Shown: positions 48,206 through 59,083, counted from the first letter of the stretch. The stretch: DNA of 64,000 nt from Botryotinia globosa (GCA_014898425.1 RCSZ01000025.1:209670-273669), one strand, 5' to 3'. Translations and numbers: made by a program. The notes: a model not told the origin generated them from the sequence alone.

Positions 48206-49949
48206 CTACTTCTTATAATAAAGTCTCATTCTTCTATAACTCTTAAAATCTTTATAATATAATATAAGTCTTTATTTGTATTTTTATAATTTATACTATC
48301 TTTTATAAGCTATTATAATTTTATTTGAAAAATTGAAATCATTATCAAAATTATATTCCAATCACTTCATTGATTATTCTAATTATATCTATCATTAATT
48401 CATTATATATTCTAATCATATTTATTATTGATCTATTGTATATATTAATATTATATATAATTATTAAAATTATATTCTAATTATATAAATCAAACTTATT
48501 ATTAATTTATTATATATTATTCGAAATAATTTTATTAAAAAATAATAAAGTTGTATTAATTAATTAAAAATCATTCTCATATAACCTTTTTTCAAAATTA
48601 GTTTCTATTAAAAATAATGAATTAAACATTTATATTTAACCTATTTTTATAATTCTCTTTTTTATTCTATATCCTCAATTTTATTGAAATTGATATTTTC
48701 TTATTTATTAGTTTATTTAATAATTTAAATATTGTATATTTTACAATTGTTCGAATTGTATTTATCGCAATCGAATCGATTATAAATGTATTATGAGATT
48801 AAGTTACTATAATATAAACTTAAGTTATTGATATTCAATTAAAGATTATTGAATTGAAAAATACAATTAAAATATTGAAAATTATTATTTATAATAATCC
48901 ATAAATTCTATCTCATTATAAATATTTAAACACTTTTGAGAAGTTCAATAATAATAAATAGAATATTATAAAATATCAAAATCAATATATATAGATTACA
49001 AAAAAAATTAGAATTTTAAAAGATTATATTTCTTATCAATTTATTCTTCGATTCTATTTATATAAACAATTGAATATATTTCGACATAATTATTGATAAT
49101 CTATATAATTTTAATCTTTGATTTTTTAGATAATGTATTATAATAAGTATTTGATGTGAATCAAATAAATAATATCAAACTCGTAATCTTTTATATAAAG
49201 CTTTTATAAATTATAACAAATATAAAATGAAAAAATTATGTTTTATAATTTATTATTAAATGTAGGAAGATTATTGAATAATAAATTATTGATTTCAAAT
49301 TCAAAGTTTTATAGGAATTAATTAATATTTTAATCAATTATATTAATCAATTTTTTATTATTGATATTAACATATAAATAATTTAATAATAGAGTGTTTA
49401 TAATAACCTAAAAGAAAAGGTTTATTTTAATAATCAATGTAAAAATTAAAATATCAATTTCAATTGTAATTAATCGAAATTTTATAATAAACAGTTGGTT
49501 TTGATTATAGTTTTTTTTATATTAGATTTCTTTAATAATTCTATATAATTGAATACTATTTGTTAAAACTAATATCCTCTATTTTATTATATTTGAGAAT
49601 AATGTTTTGAATTTAGTTTTTGTTTTTATTATAAAAAACATAATTATATTAAAAATAATTGTAATAAGCAATAAGCTAATAATGTGAAGTATAATATTAA
49701 TATTAATATTAATATAAAATATAATTTTTATATTAATTGTTTCTTTATAATCAATTAATATTAAAATTTTAAATTTTATTATAATGTTATTGTTTTTTTA
49801 TATTAAAACCTGTTTCTATTTATCAAACATTTCTTAATTATATTATTACACTATATTTTTTCAATTCTCTTTAACTTTATTTAAGAAATTTATCTAGAAG
49901 AATATATTGAGATATTTATTTATTTAAAAGAAAATAAAAGTTTAATTTC
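48206..49949. other. A+T-rich tract, no gene seen
   Basis: No credible frame or repeat. Confidence 0.5.
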
Positions 49950-49954
49950 TTAAT

Positions 49955-50513
49955 TGTTAGGATATATATATAGTAGTAAGCTATCAGAACTTCAATCCCT
50001 AATACTATGCCTTTTAGTTAGATTGTATACGTAGTATAGTAGTAAAACTTATAATTTCTATTTGATTCTATATATATTGGTTTTATATATATAATAGAGT
50101 ATCAGGGATTGCTAAGTGGATATTATTCTGGGATCTCTGATTTGGACTTGTTTGATTAGGAATATAGTAGATATTCTTAATAAAAAGTGGATTAGAGGTA
50201 AGGATATATTTGCTTAATAATTAGATATTCTAAATTTATTAATAATTGATTATTAATAGTGAGGATATGATTAATATAATTAATATATTATATATTATAT
50301 AATTAATTATATAAATAAATATTCTCTATAATTAGTCTTTTCGGAATGAAAAGAATAAAAGAAGGGAGCTCTGTTAGAATATATATATAATAGTAAGCTG
50401 TTAGAACTTCAATCTCTGATACTATACCTTTTGATTAGATTGTGTGCGTGGCGTAGTGGTAAAGCTTACAACTTCTATTTGATTCCATGCGTATTGGTCC
50501 CATGCACGTGACA
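49955..50513 (+). mobile_element. TRIM-like element, best complete copy
   Basis: The terminal repeats are 49955-50096 and 50372-50513, both 142 bp. TTAAT at 49950-49954 and 50514-50518 is an exact 5-bp duplication. Just inside the left repeat is GAGTATCAGGGATTG, a candidate primer-binding region. Just before the right repeat is the purine tract AAAAGAATAAAAGAAGGGAG. The right repeat is well preserved: TGTTAGAATATATATATAAT, then GCGTGGCGTAGTGGTAAAGC, then GTATTGGTCCCATGCACGTG. The internal 275 bp has no coding potential. All features fit a terminal-repeat retrotransposon in miniature. Confidence 0.9.
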
Positions 50514-50518
50514 TTAAT

Positions 50519-52737
50519 TCAATATATCAAAAGATTAGCCTCGATTTATAATTACAAATCGAGATTTCTTTTTATAAAAAATTAGAAAATCAATTATATC
50601 TCAAAATCCTTTATATTTAAAATTAATAAATAACAAACCTTTGAAAATCTTAATAAAAAGAATTTCTATATTACATATAATTATTTTATTTATTAGTTTT
50701 ATAAATAACAAAACTGTAGACTATAGTTTTATTAATAAAAAAATCGTTCTTAAGTTTCAAATATTTATATATCTTTTTTTTATATCTACTATTTATTTCT
50801 AATTAATAAAAAACTCTTTAATATTCTTTTTTAATATATACTTTTGAATATATAAATCAACAATTATAAAAAGATTACTTTATTTTATATTACTATTTTA
50901 TCAATTGTAAACCTAACAATCCTTGGTTTTTTATAACTCTAATTTTATAATTCTATTATCAATTGATCAATAATAATATTCAAATTTATATTTATATATT
51001 ACTCAAAATATTATTACCAAATTAATTCTATAATAATTATTATCCCTAATATAACTAATAATTATAAAATAACTTTATTAAAAAATATTAAAATTATATC
51101 ATTTTATTCCAAATTATCTTTACAAAAATTTATTCTGAAATTAATTTCTACAAAAGAAATTATCAATAAAAACTTTGAAAACATTTTATTACTACTTCAA
51201 AATCAATCAACAATCATTTAACCTATCGAAATCTCAAATACTCAAAAAAACCTTAATACTACTAATTCTAAAGTATTATTTAAATCAAATTCATACTATA
51301 TTTATTATGTCAATAATAATACAAATATCCAAATTAAAATAATTACAAATTGATTAATCTTAGGATCAACCCTAATTCGATTTATTGTTAATTCTAAAAA
51401 ATACAAAAGATTATTATAGAATTAAAGTATTTTATTTTTATTATTATTATTATTGTTATCAAATTTCTTAAATAAATCATTTGATATTATATAAAGTATT
51501 TATTCTAAAATATAGAATATGAAGTTTTTTATAACTAATAGTTTTATATAATTTTATAAAAATAATAATATTTATTTTATAAAAAATTGTTAAAACAAAT
51601 TAAACAAAATCTATAATTTATATGATATAATAATTGAAAATAATATTCAATTATATTAAAATTAAATAAATAATAATATTAATAAATTTATAGAAAAAAT
51701 AAATTGTTTTCTTAACTTTGTAATTTATATCCAAGATTTCTACCCTCTCTTATTAACAAATTTTCCCTATAATATTTATAAAATTATAAAATTGAGATTA
51801 TATTAAATAAGGAATTATTATATAATAAAAATTATTCAATATCCCTAATAAAACTTCAAATTATATAATTTAATAACAATTTGAATAAAGAATTTATTTG
51901 AGAATCTTATTTCTAATTAATTATTCTACTCTTTTTGATTATTAAATTTGAAAAAGATATTCGAATTTAGCAAAACTATTAATAATTAAATAATATTATT
52001 ATCAAAATCAATACCTTTAATTATTAAATAAAGAAATCTTTAATATCTTATATTATATTAAAATCTATATTAAACTCAATATTATTACTACCTTCAATAA
52101 ATTATAAATCATAAAAGATTATAAATAAAAAATTATTTTAATCTATTTAAATTTTTAATAATATTCTTCAAACTTTAAAATATATCAATCTTATTTTAAA
52201 ACTATATCAATTACATTCTTTTCAATCTTTTAATTAAAATTTATATAATATATTTAAATAATATTTTGATTTATTTCAAAAATATTATAAATTAAAAAAA
52301 TTATATTTATAAAATTATTTAACAATTGATTCATACCAAACTACAAATCAATATTAAGAAATATAAGTTCAAAATAAAAAGAATCAAATATCTCAATTTA
52401 ATTATTATTTAAAAAAAAAATCAATATTATACTCAATTGAAAATTATTAATTAAACTCAAAAACCTTCAACACTTTTTTTAATTTATTAATTTTTATTAA
52501 CATTTCATTTATAACTTTTCTAAAATTATAGAATCTCTTAATTACTTTTTAAAAAAAAAGAATATAAAATAAACTTTTAAACAAAAAAACATTTTTATAA
52601 TATTAAAAAATACTTTCTCCTTCATTTTAATTTTTACTATATTTGATCACCATTATTATATAATTATTAAAATCAATATTTCTAAATAAACTATAAATAA
52701 TATTTTTTTATAATATAATAATAAAGAATATCTATAT
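50519..52737. other. A+T-rich tract, no gene seen
   Basis: No coding frame, RNA gene or terminal repeat pair. Confidence 0.5.
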
Positions 52738-52913
52738 TATTAGGATATATATATAGTAGTAAGCTAATAGATTCAATTCCTGATATTGTGTCTTTTGGGT
52801 CAGATTATATATATAGCGTAGTAGTAAAGCTTACGACTTCTATTGATTTCTATATATAATAGAGTATTAGGGATTTAAAGTAAATGTTGTTCTGGGATCT
52901 TGAATTAGGATTT
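52738..52913 (+). mobile_element. TRIM-like element, 5' fragment
   Basis: A terminal repeat (starting TATTAGGATATATATATAGT) plus about 55 bp of internal sequence ends exactly where the next TRIM-like copy begins at 52914. The remaining 3' part of this copy is not found after 53444. So the second copy either inserted and the tail was lost, or the two joined by recombination. Confidence 0.75.
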
Positions 52914-53444
52914 ATGTTAGGATATATATATAGTAGTAAGCTATTAAGTTCAATTCCTAATATTATATCTTTTGAGATTAGATTATATATATAGTTTAAT
53001 AGTAAACCTTATAACTTTTATTGATTGTTTCTATATATATAATAGAATATTAGGGATTAAATTAAGTAGATATAATTCTAGAATCTTTGATTAAAGTTTG
53101 TTTGATTTGGAATAGATTTTTTGAATAAGAAATAAATTAAAAGTCAGAATATATCTATTTAATAATTGAATATTTTGAATTTATTAATAATTGTTTTTAA
53201 TAATAAGAATATATTAATATAATTATAATATTATAAATTATATAGTTAATTATATAAATAAATATTTTTTATAATTATTAATCTTTTTAGAATAAAAAGA
53301 ATAAAAAAGGAGAGCTTTATTAGAATATATATATAGTAATAAGTTATTAGAACTTCAATCTTTGATATTGTATTTTTTAATTAGATTGTATATATAGTAT
53401 AGTAATAAAGCTTATAACTTCTTTTAGTTATTTTATATGTGATA
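52914..53444 (+). mobile_element. TRIM-like element
   Basis: The left repeat starts TGTTAGGATATATATATAGT at 52914. The right repeat is 53318-53444, preceded by a purine tract (AAAAAGAATAAAAAAGGAGAG). The internal part is the family type, decayed. The flanking pentamers (ATTTA, ATAAT) do not match. Confidence 0.8.
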
Positions 53445-53885
53445 ATAATTAAATATTATAAATACAAAATATATATAAAACAAGTTTTATAAATATTAAA
53501 TCAATATATATTGATTTATTAACAATATTATTTATAATATGAATATTAATTTATTAAAAAAGAATTCTGATAATATATTATTGTAATATTTATTTCAATA
53601 AAAATAGTTTTTATAAAAGTTTATCATTTAATTAATATTATTAAAAGATTTTATATATTATTATATAAATCTTATAAATTATTTATAATAAGATTTATAA
53701 TTTGAATATTAATAAAATTATTATATTTCGAATAATTATAAAAACTATTAATAATACGTGATTAATAAGATTATTAAATTAAATAAATTAATATCTATTC
53801 TATTTATTTCTCAGTATTTTCTTTTATATTATCAAAAATAATCCTTTAATACTAATTATTTTATAATAAACTATATGTAAAAATC

Positions 53886-54075
53886 CATAATAAGTGTGAA
53901 GAGTCTGAAAACGAAAGAAGAGTTGTTATTAAATAGTATAGTTATTAATAAAGAGTTAGAAAGGAAATTGAAAGCGAAGCTTCCAACTTATACTTAAAAA
54001 GCTAGTTAAAATGATTATTATAGCTGATTATGTGTTTAGAGGGTATATATACTCTTATAATCACTCTTGTTTTGT
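53886..54075 (+). repeat. Unknown dispersed repeat, uninterrupted copy
   Basis: It matches the copy split between 55014-55107 and 55842-55925. Shared text includes GAAGAGTCTGAAAAC.AAAG, TAGTATAGTTATT, TTAGAAAGGAA and, after the empty site, AAAAAGCTAGTTAAAATG. The reading frame through it (KSLKTKEELLLNSIV in the other copy) is open in both copies up to the hairpin, so part of it may once have been coding. The element type is not recognised. Confidence 0.7.
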
Positions 54076-54839
54076 AAATAAGCCCCTAATCATTTTATTG
54101 GGAATAGAAACTAAAAACTGAAAAGAAATCCTGTGAAAAAACCTTATTAACTTCTTTCACTCTGATCGATGTTTTCTCCTGCGTATTCTTATATAAATAA
54201 ACCCCTATAATCATAATATTTCATATCTCAAATTACTCTCATTGTTTATAATAATTATAAATTACTATTATTATAAGAATATTATATAATATCGATATTA
54301 TTATATTAATAATTGTTTAGTGAAAACCGAGATTCGATTATAAAAATAAAACAAAAGAAATTTGTTAATTAATTGGAAAAGATTTTGTATACTATTTGAA
54401 TTTTCTTTAATTACTATCTAAAGTCCATCTAATATCAAGCTTTATAATATTAACTTTTAATGATAATGATAGTGAACTCTCTCTTTTATTAGATAATGCT
54501 TTTTATTCTTATTGATATTATTCAAAGTTTGGTTTTTTAATTAGATAGTTAATGTATTAACATTACAATTATTATTTTGCAACAACAAACTGAATATTAT
54601 AAAACAAATTCGAAAAGATTCAATTGATTCAAAACCTTTTCCTTTTTTTAATAAATGATATATAACCTTCTCATCTAATTATATTACATTTTGTAATTAA
54701 TATTAATTATATAAACGATTTCGGGCTAATGAAATAATGATTTTCATATTAATTACTTTGTAAGTATTCATATTCTTTGTATTGTAATTCATTAACACTT
54801 TCTATATATAATCTCTATAAATAAATGAATCATTTATAA
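54076..54839. other. A+T-rich tract, no gene seen
   Basis: No credible gene or repeat was recognised. Confidence 0.5.
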
Positions 54840-55107
54840 TAATCAGATCGTTCTATACGAATTTCTACGATCTATTGACAAAGCTTATACAAGGGGCTGC
54901 TCTGTCTTGATAGTGTTATGAGTCGTCGTGATTTGTCTCTAGGAGCGGTTCCGGTTTATTTCGTGTATGTACTAACAACTCCTATTTGATTCGAAGATTG
55001 ATTAATAACTCTATGAAGAGTCTGAAAACAAAAGAAGAGTTATTATTAAATAGTATAGTTATTGATAAAGAGCTAGAAAGGAAGTTGGAAGCTTCGCTTC
55101 CAACTTA
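54840..55107 (+). repeat. Unknown dispersed repeat, left part of interrupted copy
   Basis: Normal-composition DNA (CAAGGGGCTGCTCTGTCTTG, then GAGTCGTCGTGATTTG) leads into the segment shared with 53886. An open frame 54986-55174 includes MKSLKTKEELLLNSIVID from 55013 and then KLEASLP before running into the inserted MITE. The continuation of the repeat is at 55842-55925, on the other side of two nested insertions. Function unknown. Confidence 0.65.
55082..55106. repeat. Perfect hairpin at the insertion site
   Basis: The arms AAGTTGGAAGC and GCTTCCAACTT (11 bp) surround a TTC loop. The MITE begins right after it. In the sister copy (about 53971-53995) the loop reads GAA, the inverse. Confidence 0.8.
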
Positions 55108-55199
55108 TCCACTCCATGGCGCCGAATGTAGCCCGTGTACAGTAGCAACCATCAATAATAATATTCTATTATAATAAATGAGGTTTATTTATATTTAAG

Positions 55200-55230
<31 letters not shown>

Positions 55231-55469
55231 CGATTTATATTGAATTCAAGATTAAGATTTATTGAAAATATATAAAAAATAAAAATAAAAATGATTTTAT
55301 ATATTTTATATTCCTAAAAAGATTTCTAAAGATCTATATACAATATTGTATTATACTCTTTGAAATAAGAAATATTTTTGAAAAAGTGGGTTTTCTTAAG
55401 ATCCTGATGATTTGATTGGTCAATTAGATCCTGTTAAGCGAAGGCGTCATGAAGTGACAGTCTAGGGGA
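55108..55469 (+). mobile_element. Deletion derivative of the TA-inserting TIR transposon
   Basis: Close relative of 29231-29594: same interior, same subterminal GTTAAGCGAAGGCG block and right end GACAGTCTAGGGGA. The left TIR lacks about 11 internal bases (TCC joins ACTCCATGGCGCC directly). TA flanks both sides (55106-55107, 55470-55471). With a damaged left TIR it should no longer be mobile. Confidence 0.8.
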
Positions 55470-55471
55470 TA

Positions 55472-55841
55472 TAGAAGAACTTGATTATATCGGACTGAGA
55501 TTTTCGATTAATCAAATCCGATATATCCAAGATTCCAGTATAAAAATTAATAACTCAAACGTTCTAATCAAAATTTATATTCGATTTTAATTCCAAACCT
55601 TGATATTTTCAAAAAAAAAAATCATATGATTAAAGCGAATTATATTTATTAATCAAAAAAAAAAGTTTATTCAATTAAATTTACTATCAAAATTTACACC
55701 GGATTTATGAAAAAAGTATTTGGTATACCGATATATTTAAAAAATCCGGTATTACTATATAAAAAGTGTTCAAATAAGGAAATTATTCCGATATATTTAA
55801 GATTCCGATATATCTCAGTCCGATATAGTCAAGTTTTTCTG
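55472..55841. mobile_element. Second MITE, inserted next to the first
   Basis: The TIRs are about 28 bp: left TAGAAGAACTTGATTATATC and onward, right the inverse ending in TTTTTCTG, matching CAGAA.AACTTGA at both ends. TA flanks at 55470-55471 and 55842-55843. The interior repeats parts of the terminal words (CCGATATATCC, ACCGGATTT, CCGATATATTT), giving extra internal inverted repeats. Non-coding. CAGAAAAACTTGA-type ends with a TA target suggest a pogo-like parent, not present here. Confidence 0.8.
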
Positions 55842-55925
55842 TACTTGAAAAGCTAGCTAAAACGGCTAGTATAGCCGGTCACGTGCCTATAGGGTACGTG
55901 CGCCCTCATAATAAGTCCATCAAAT
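55842..55925 (+). repeat. Unknown dispersed repeat, right part of interrupted copy
   Basis: Continues 54840-55107: TACTTGAAAAGCTAGCTAAA, CGGCTAGTATAGCCGGTCAC, GGGTACGTGCGCCC. The copy at 53990-54075 shows the same order with transitions. Confidence 0.7.
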
Positions 55926-56690
55926 CACTTATTAATATCTTACTAGATAAGAGATATAATAATAACTAATATATATATAATATGATTTCGTATTATAATA
56001 TTATATTATCATATAGTTATATAATTATATCTCTTATCAAATTGATTTATAATGAAATAGAATGGAATGGAACCAAATGAAAGCATATAAAAGAATGATT
56101 AAACTTGATTGATTATTTTTTTTTCTTATTGAATAAAATGATTTCATAAGATTCGATTTAAATCGATCTTATTTATAAGTATAGAATACACTAGAATTTC
56201 ATTATAAACTATATAAACCTAGGATATTCTTCAAAGAAAACCTAGAAAAAGCAAACGATTTCATCTCAACTCAGTCTAGCTTTTATAAATTGACTTCAAT
56301 TCAACTCTTATTATATATATTCGATTCGTCCCTAAATTCTAAATTGATTAGATCTTCTACTATTATTATAATAGTAATTATTCTTATTATTATAATATAT
56401 AACATTCAATATCATTATCCCCTTTATAATTATAATTACTACTAATGCTGACCATTAATAAAATCCTTGGAATAATACTTAGAAATCTTATAAAATAAAT
56501 CGAAAATCGATTCGAACGTACTCTTAGAGTTAAAGAGAATAATTATCTTTTAGAATCGATATTACAAATGATATTTTCATATTTAAAAATATATTAATAT
56601 ATTATTCTTGTTATTTTCATACTAAATAATTATTCGATAAGTAAATAAAAAATAAATTCGAATGTAATCAAATAACAATTGTTAAGAAAC
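55926..56690. other. A+T-rich tract, no gene seen
   Basis: Slightly less A+T-rich than the left half of the window but with no credible frame. It leads into island 2. Confidence 0.5.
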
Positions 56691-57052
56691 ACAAGGTATC
56701 TGTCTCTTTTTTTTCCAACTAGTAGTATAAGACCCGACTAGTAGCCCAAGAATGAAATAAAAAGCATATCCCAAAAATCCAAGTAGAGAAGTAGATGAAA
56801 CTCAGTGCCCTAAGACATATGGAAGACAAGGAATGAATTGATAGATCCATGATCTCTCTCTCCCAGTGATGATCTTATTTGTTCGTACCAATTAGACAAA
56901 ATGAACCTTAAAGCGGAGAAAAGTATTTGTATGAAACTGATTTAGGATTTGTTGGGTGCCGGACAATGATTTTATGATGTTGAAAGATACCCGGATGATG
57001 TTGATTATGCAGTATGGGTTCGAAGATGACGACGACGCAAAAGATATCAAAA
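56691..57052 (-). other. Normal-composition 3' flank of the island 2 gene
   Basis: Composition changes at about 56,690. This is the region downstream of the stop codon at 57053-57055 and probably contains the 3' UTR. No second gene is seen, and no clear AATAAA-type signal on the minus strand was identified. Confidence 0.5.
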
Positions 57053-58346
57053 CTAGCTGGAAGCGCTTTCTGTGGTATTCGTGCTTTCTGTTGTACTTTC
57101 TGCATCAGAGGGAGAGCTAGAAGGTTCGTATTCTGGATCATTTCGTGCCACCCTCTCCTTTGCCTTCTGTATTGCCTCCATCTCCTTCCGTCTTGCCTTT
57201 TGTCTGTTTGCTATAGTCTCTTCATCGACCTCAGATTCGGGCGTATCAGACCGAGCTCGCTTCTTCATTAATGGAATTGGCGTCCGGACGATTCCCCTCT
57301 TCTGCTCCACCAGGATTGCTCTTGCTTCGGCTTTCTCAAGCCAATTGCACATCTTGGTGGCGGATATAGTTAATGAACCGTTCACTTTCATGCCTTGCGA
57401 AACGCCCTCGGATGCAAAATCGACAAGTGGAAGACGTAAACTGGCGTTGGTATTACAAATACCATGTTCATCGCGAATAACCTCATCCGTGACTGTTTGC
57501 TCGGCAGAAAGCTCCATATCTCCATCCTGGTTTTGCATGATTCTGGGTTGCCAAATAGATAATGTAACCTTTTTCGTTCCCCTATACTCTATATCAATTC
57601 CAATCATAGCACATATGTTCCCATCGGATCCAAGAATATAATCATCGGCTAATCGATCCAAATCTTTTCGCTTTTGTGTGAATGATACCTCAATTATGAT
57701 ACCTGGCCATTGTGCCTGCGAATGTGCGAATTGACTATCTGGATCATGTGTACCATAATCTTGAAGGTGGAGGGATGTGGAGTTGAATGATTCAATTTCT
57801 TGTGCAAATTTGGTTGTAGGAGATTGATCATTTGCGGATGCAAAGACATTGATTTGCCTGGATATGTTGCTCACAATTTTGGATATGAAAGATTCGTGTA
57901 CGCATAGAGGCATTCGGATGACAAATCGTTGCGCAGATGGGAAGTAATCGTATCTATATATATCATCTCAACATTAGTCAAATATGCTGGCTGGTGGAAA
58001 CGGAAATAAGAGTGGAAAGCCATTCCTAAATGATGAATCGAGCGACCGATCACACTCGTAGTAGGGCACTCTGTACATACCGAAGCTTGTCTTTCACAAA
58101 CCCTTGAAGAGATTTGTCGGACTCAACTAAACGCAACACCTCGGCGTATTCCTCTTCATTCAATTTGTAAACTTTCCAAGGGCTAGTGTTTGAAAGATTT
58201 CGCCCTATCTTTCGTCTCTGGATTTCCTGCACGACTTTTGAAGTCGCTTTTGTCGTTTTCTTGTCAGTTGGGGGAGGAGTGAGAAGAGCCGTTTTGTAAG
58301 TGAAGCTTTGAGGAGGCGTAATCAATGGAGTTTTGATGGTATTCAT
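57053..58346 (-). CDS. PD-(D/E)XK (Uma2-like) fungal protein, two exons
   Basis: Exon 1 is 58346-58081, exon 2 57953-57053. Splicing the 127-bp intron joins the frame exactly (DKLR/YDYFP), giving 388 residues. N-terminus: TP-rich, disordered (LLTPPPTDKK). Residues about 50-105: conserved-looking helical part (WKVYKLNEEEYAEV, FVKDKLRYDYFP, FVIRMP..HE). Core: PD at 160-161, then QWPGIIIEVSFTQKRKDLDRLADDYI at about 171-195 split as strand, catalytic-type E177 and helix, then IGIDIEY. This order of PD, E-V-x-S and D-x-x-R-x-x-x-Y matches the Uma2/DUF820 branch of PD-(D/E)XK nucleases, though the usual lysine positions are not all certain. C-terminus (319-388): KKRARSD nuclear-signal-like, charged helix, S/T/E-rich tail. 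I recall related accessory proteins in many filamentous fungi; their role is not known to me. It shows no RIP damage. Confidence 0.8.
57954..58080 (-). other. Spliceosomal intron (127 bp)
   Basis: On the coding strand the donor is GTATGT, the acceptor ATATATAG, and a branch-like TGACTAATG lies about 20 bases upstream of the acceptor. These are typical fungal signals; removing the intron joins two exons in frame. Confidence 0.85.
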
Positions 58347-58640
58347 ATTATTATTGAAGCCACCCGAAAGAGACAGCAAGTGGAACAATAAGTTTGAAGA
58401 AAAGAAGACAGTGTTGTGAATATTGTTGATGTTGATGTTGTTTGGTCTTCAGCCTTGCGACAAAGATATGGGCGAGTATTGATACGCGACCGACCAGACC
58501 ACGTGCAGGTCTGAACTGACCATGCAGCCACGCAGCCACGCAGCCTCACAACCTCACAACCTAACAACCTTATCGCCTTATCGCCTTAGCACCCTTAAAC
58601 CACCTTACCTAGTATCTTATACTCTTACTCTTTTTTAGTA
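58347..58640 (-). promoter_or_regulatory. Upstream region of the island 2 gene
   Basis: Normal composition continues about 290 bp upstream of the ATG and ends near 58,640. It holds an ACCACGTGC (CACGTG, E-box-like) at about 58498-58506 and the 8-bp repeats described separately. No TATA box can be assigned. Confidence 0.4.
58524..58595. repeat. 8-bp short tandem repeats in the gene's upstream region
   Basis: A stepwise series of octamers: GCAGCCAC twice, GCAGCCTC, ACAACCTC, ACAACCTA, then ATCGCCTT twice. One array has drifted into several variants, about 180-250 bp upstream of the start codon. Confidence 0.7.
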
Positions 58641-59083
58641 TTGCGGATTGAATTCAATTATAATATAATTGTCTATGTAAGGATCTATCTTTTATATAAA
58701 CAACTTTTTTCAATGTAAAAAGTATATATAGTCTTTTTTTTATATAGAAAATTAATTCTAAGATATTATATATACTTTACTTTTCGATAAAAAGATTTCG
58801 ATAGAATAAGTTTTTTTTTCTTATTTCATAGATTTATATAATAACAAATAAATAATTTAATATTATTTCAAATAAGAAATTTAGATCTTAAATTAAAATT
58901 AAATTAATTTCTAGATTAAAGGATTTATACTAGTTTTATTATTTAATAATTTATAATATAAATAATTTTAAAATATATCAAAAGTCTAGAAGTTCTTAAA
59001 CCCTTAACTATTCCTAAATATTATTTCTAAGTATTATTCCTATATATTATTTCTAGATATTATATCTAAATACTAAGTATTAT
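58641..59083. other. A+T-rich tract, no gene seen
   Basis: Transition from island 2 into the satellite region; short TATTATTTCTAAGTA-like words at 59020-59080 foreshadow the satellite. Confidence 0.5.

Noticed and set aside
57072..57641. 189-codon plus-strand frame
   Set aside because: Antisense shadow of exon 2 of the nuclease-like gene; it would not explain the intron that joins the minus-strand exons in frame.
58343..58567. Upstream minus-strand frames (58343-58567, 58351-58539) and an extended start at 58388
   Set aside because: 58388 is a TTG; the first ATG in the exon frame is 58346. The other frames cross the promoter repeats in different frames.
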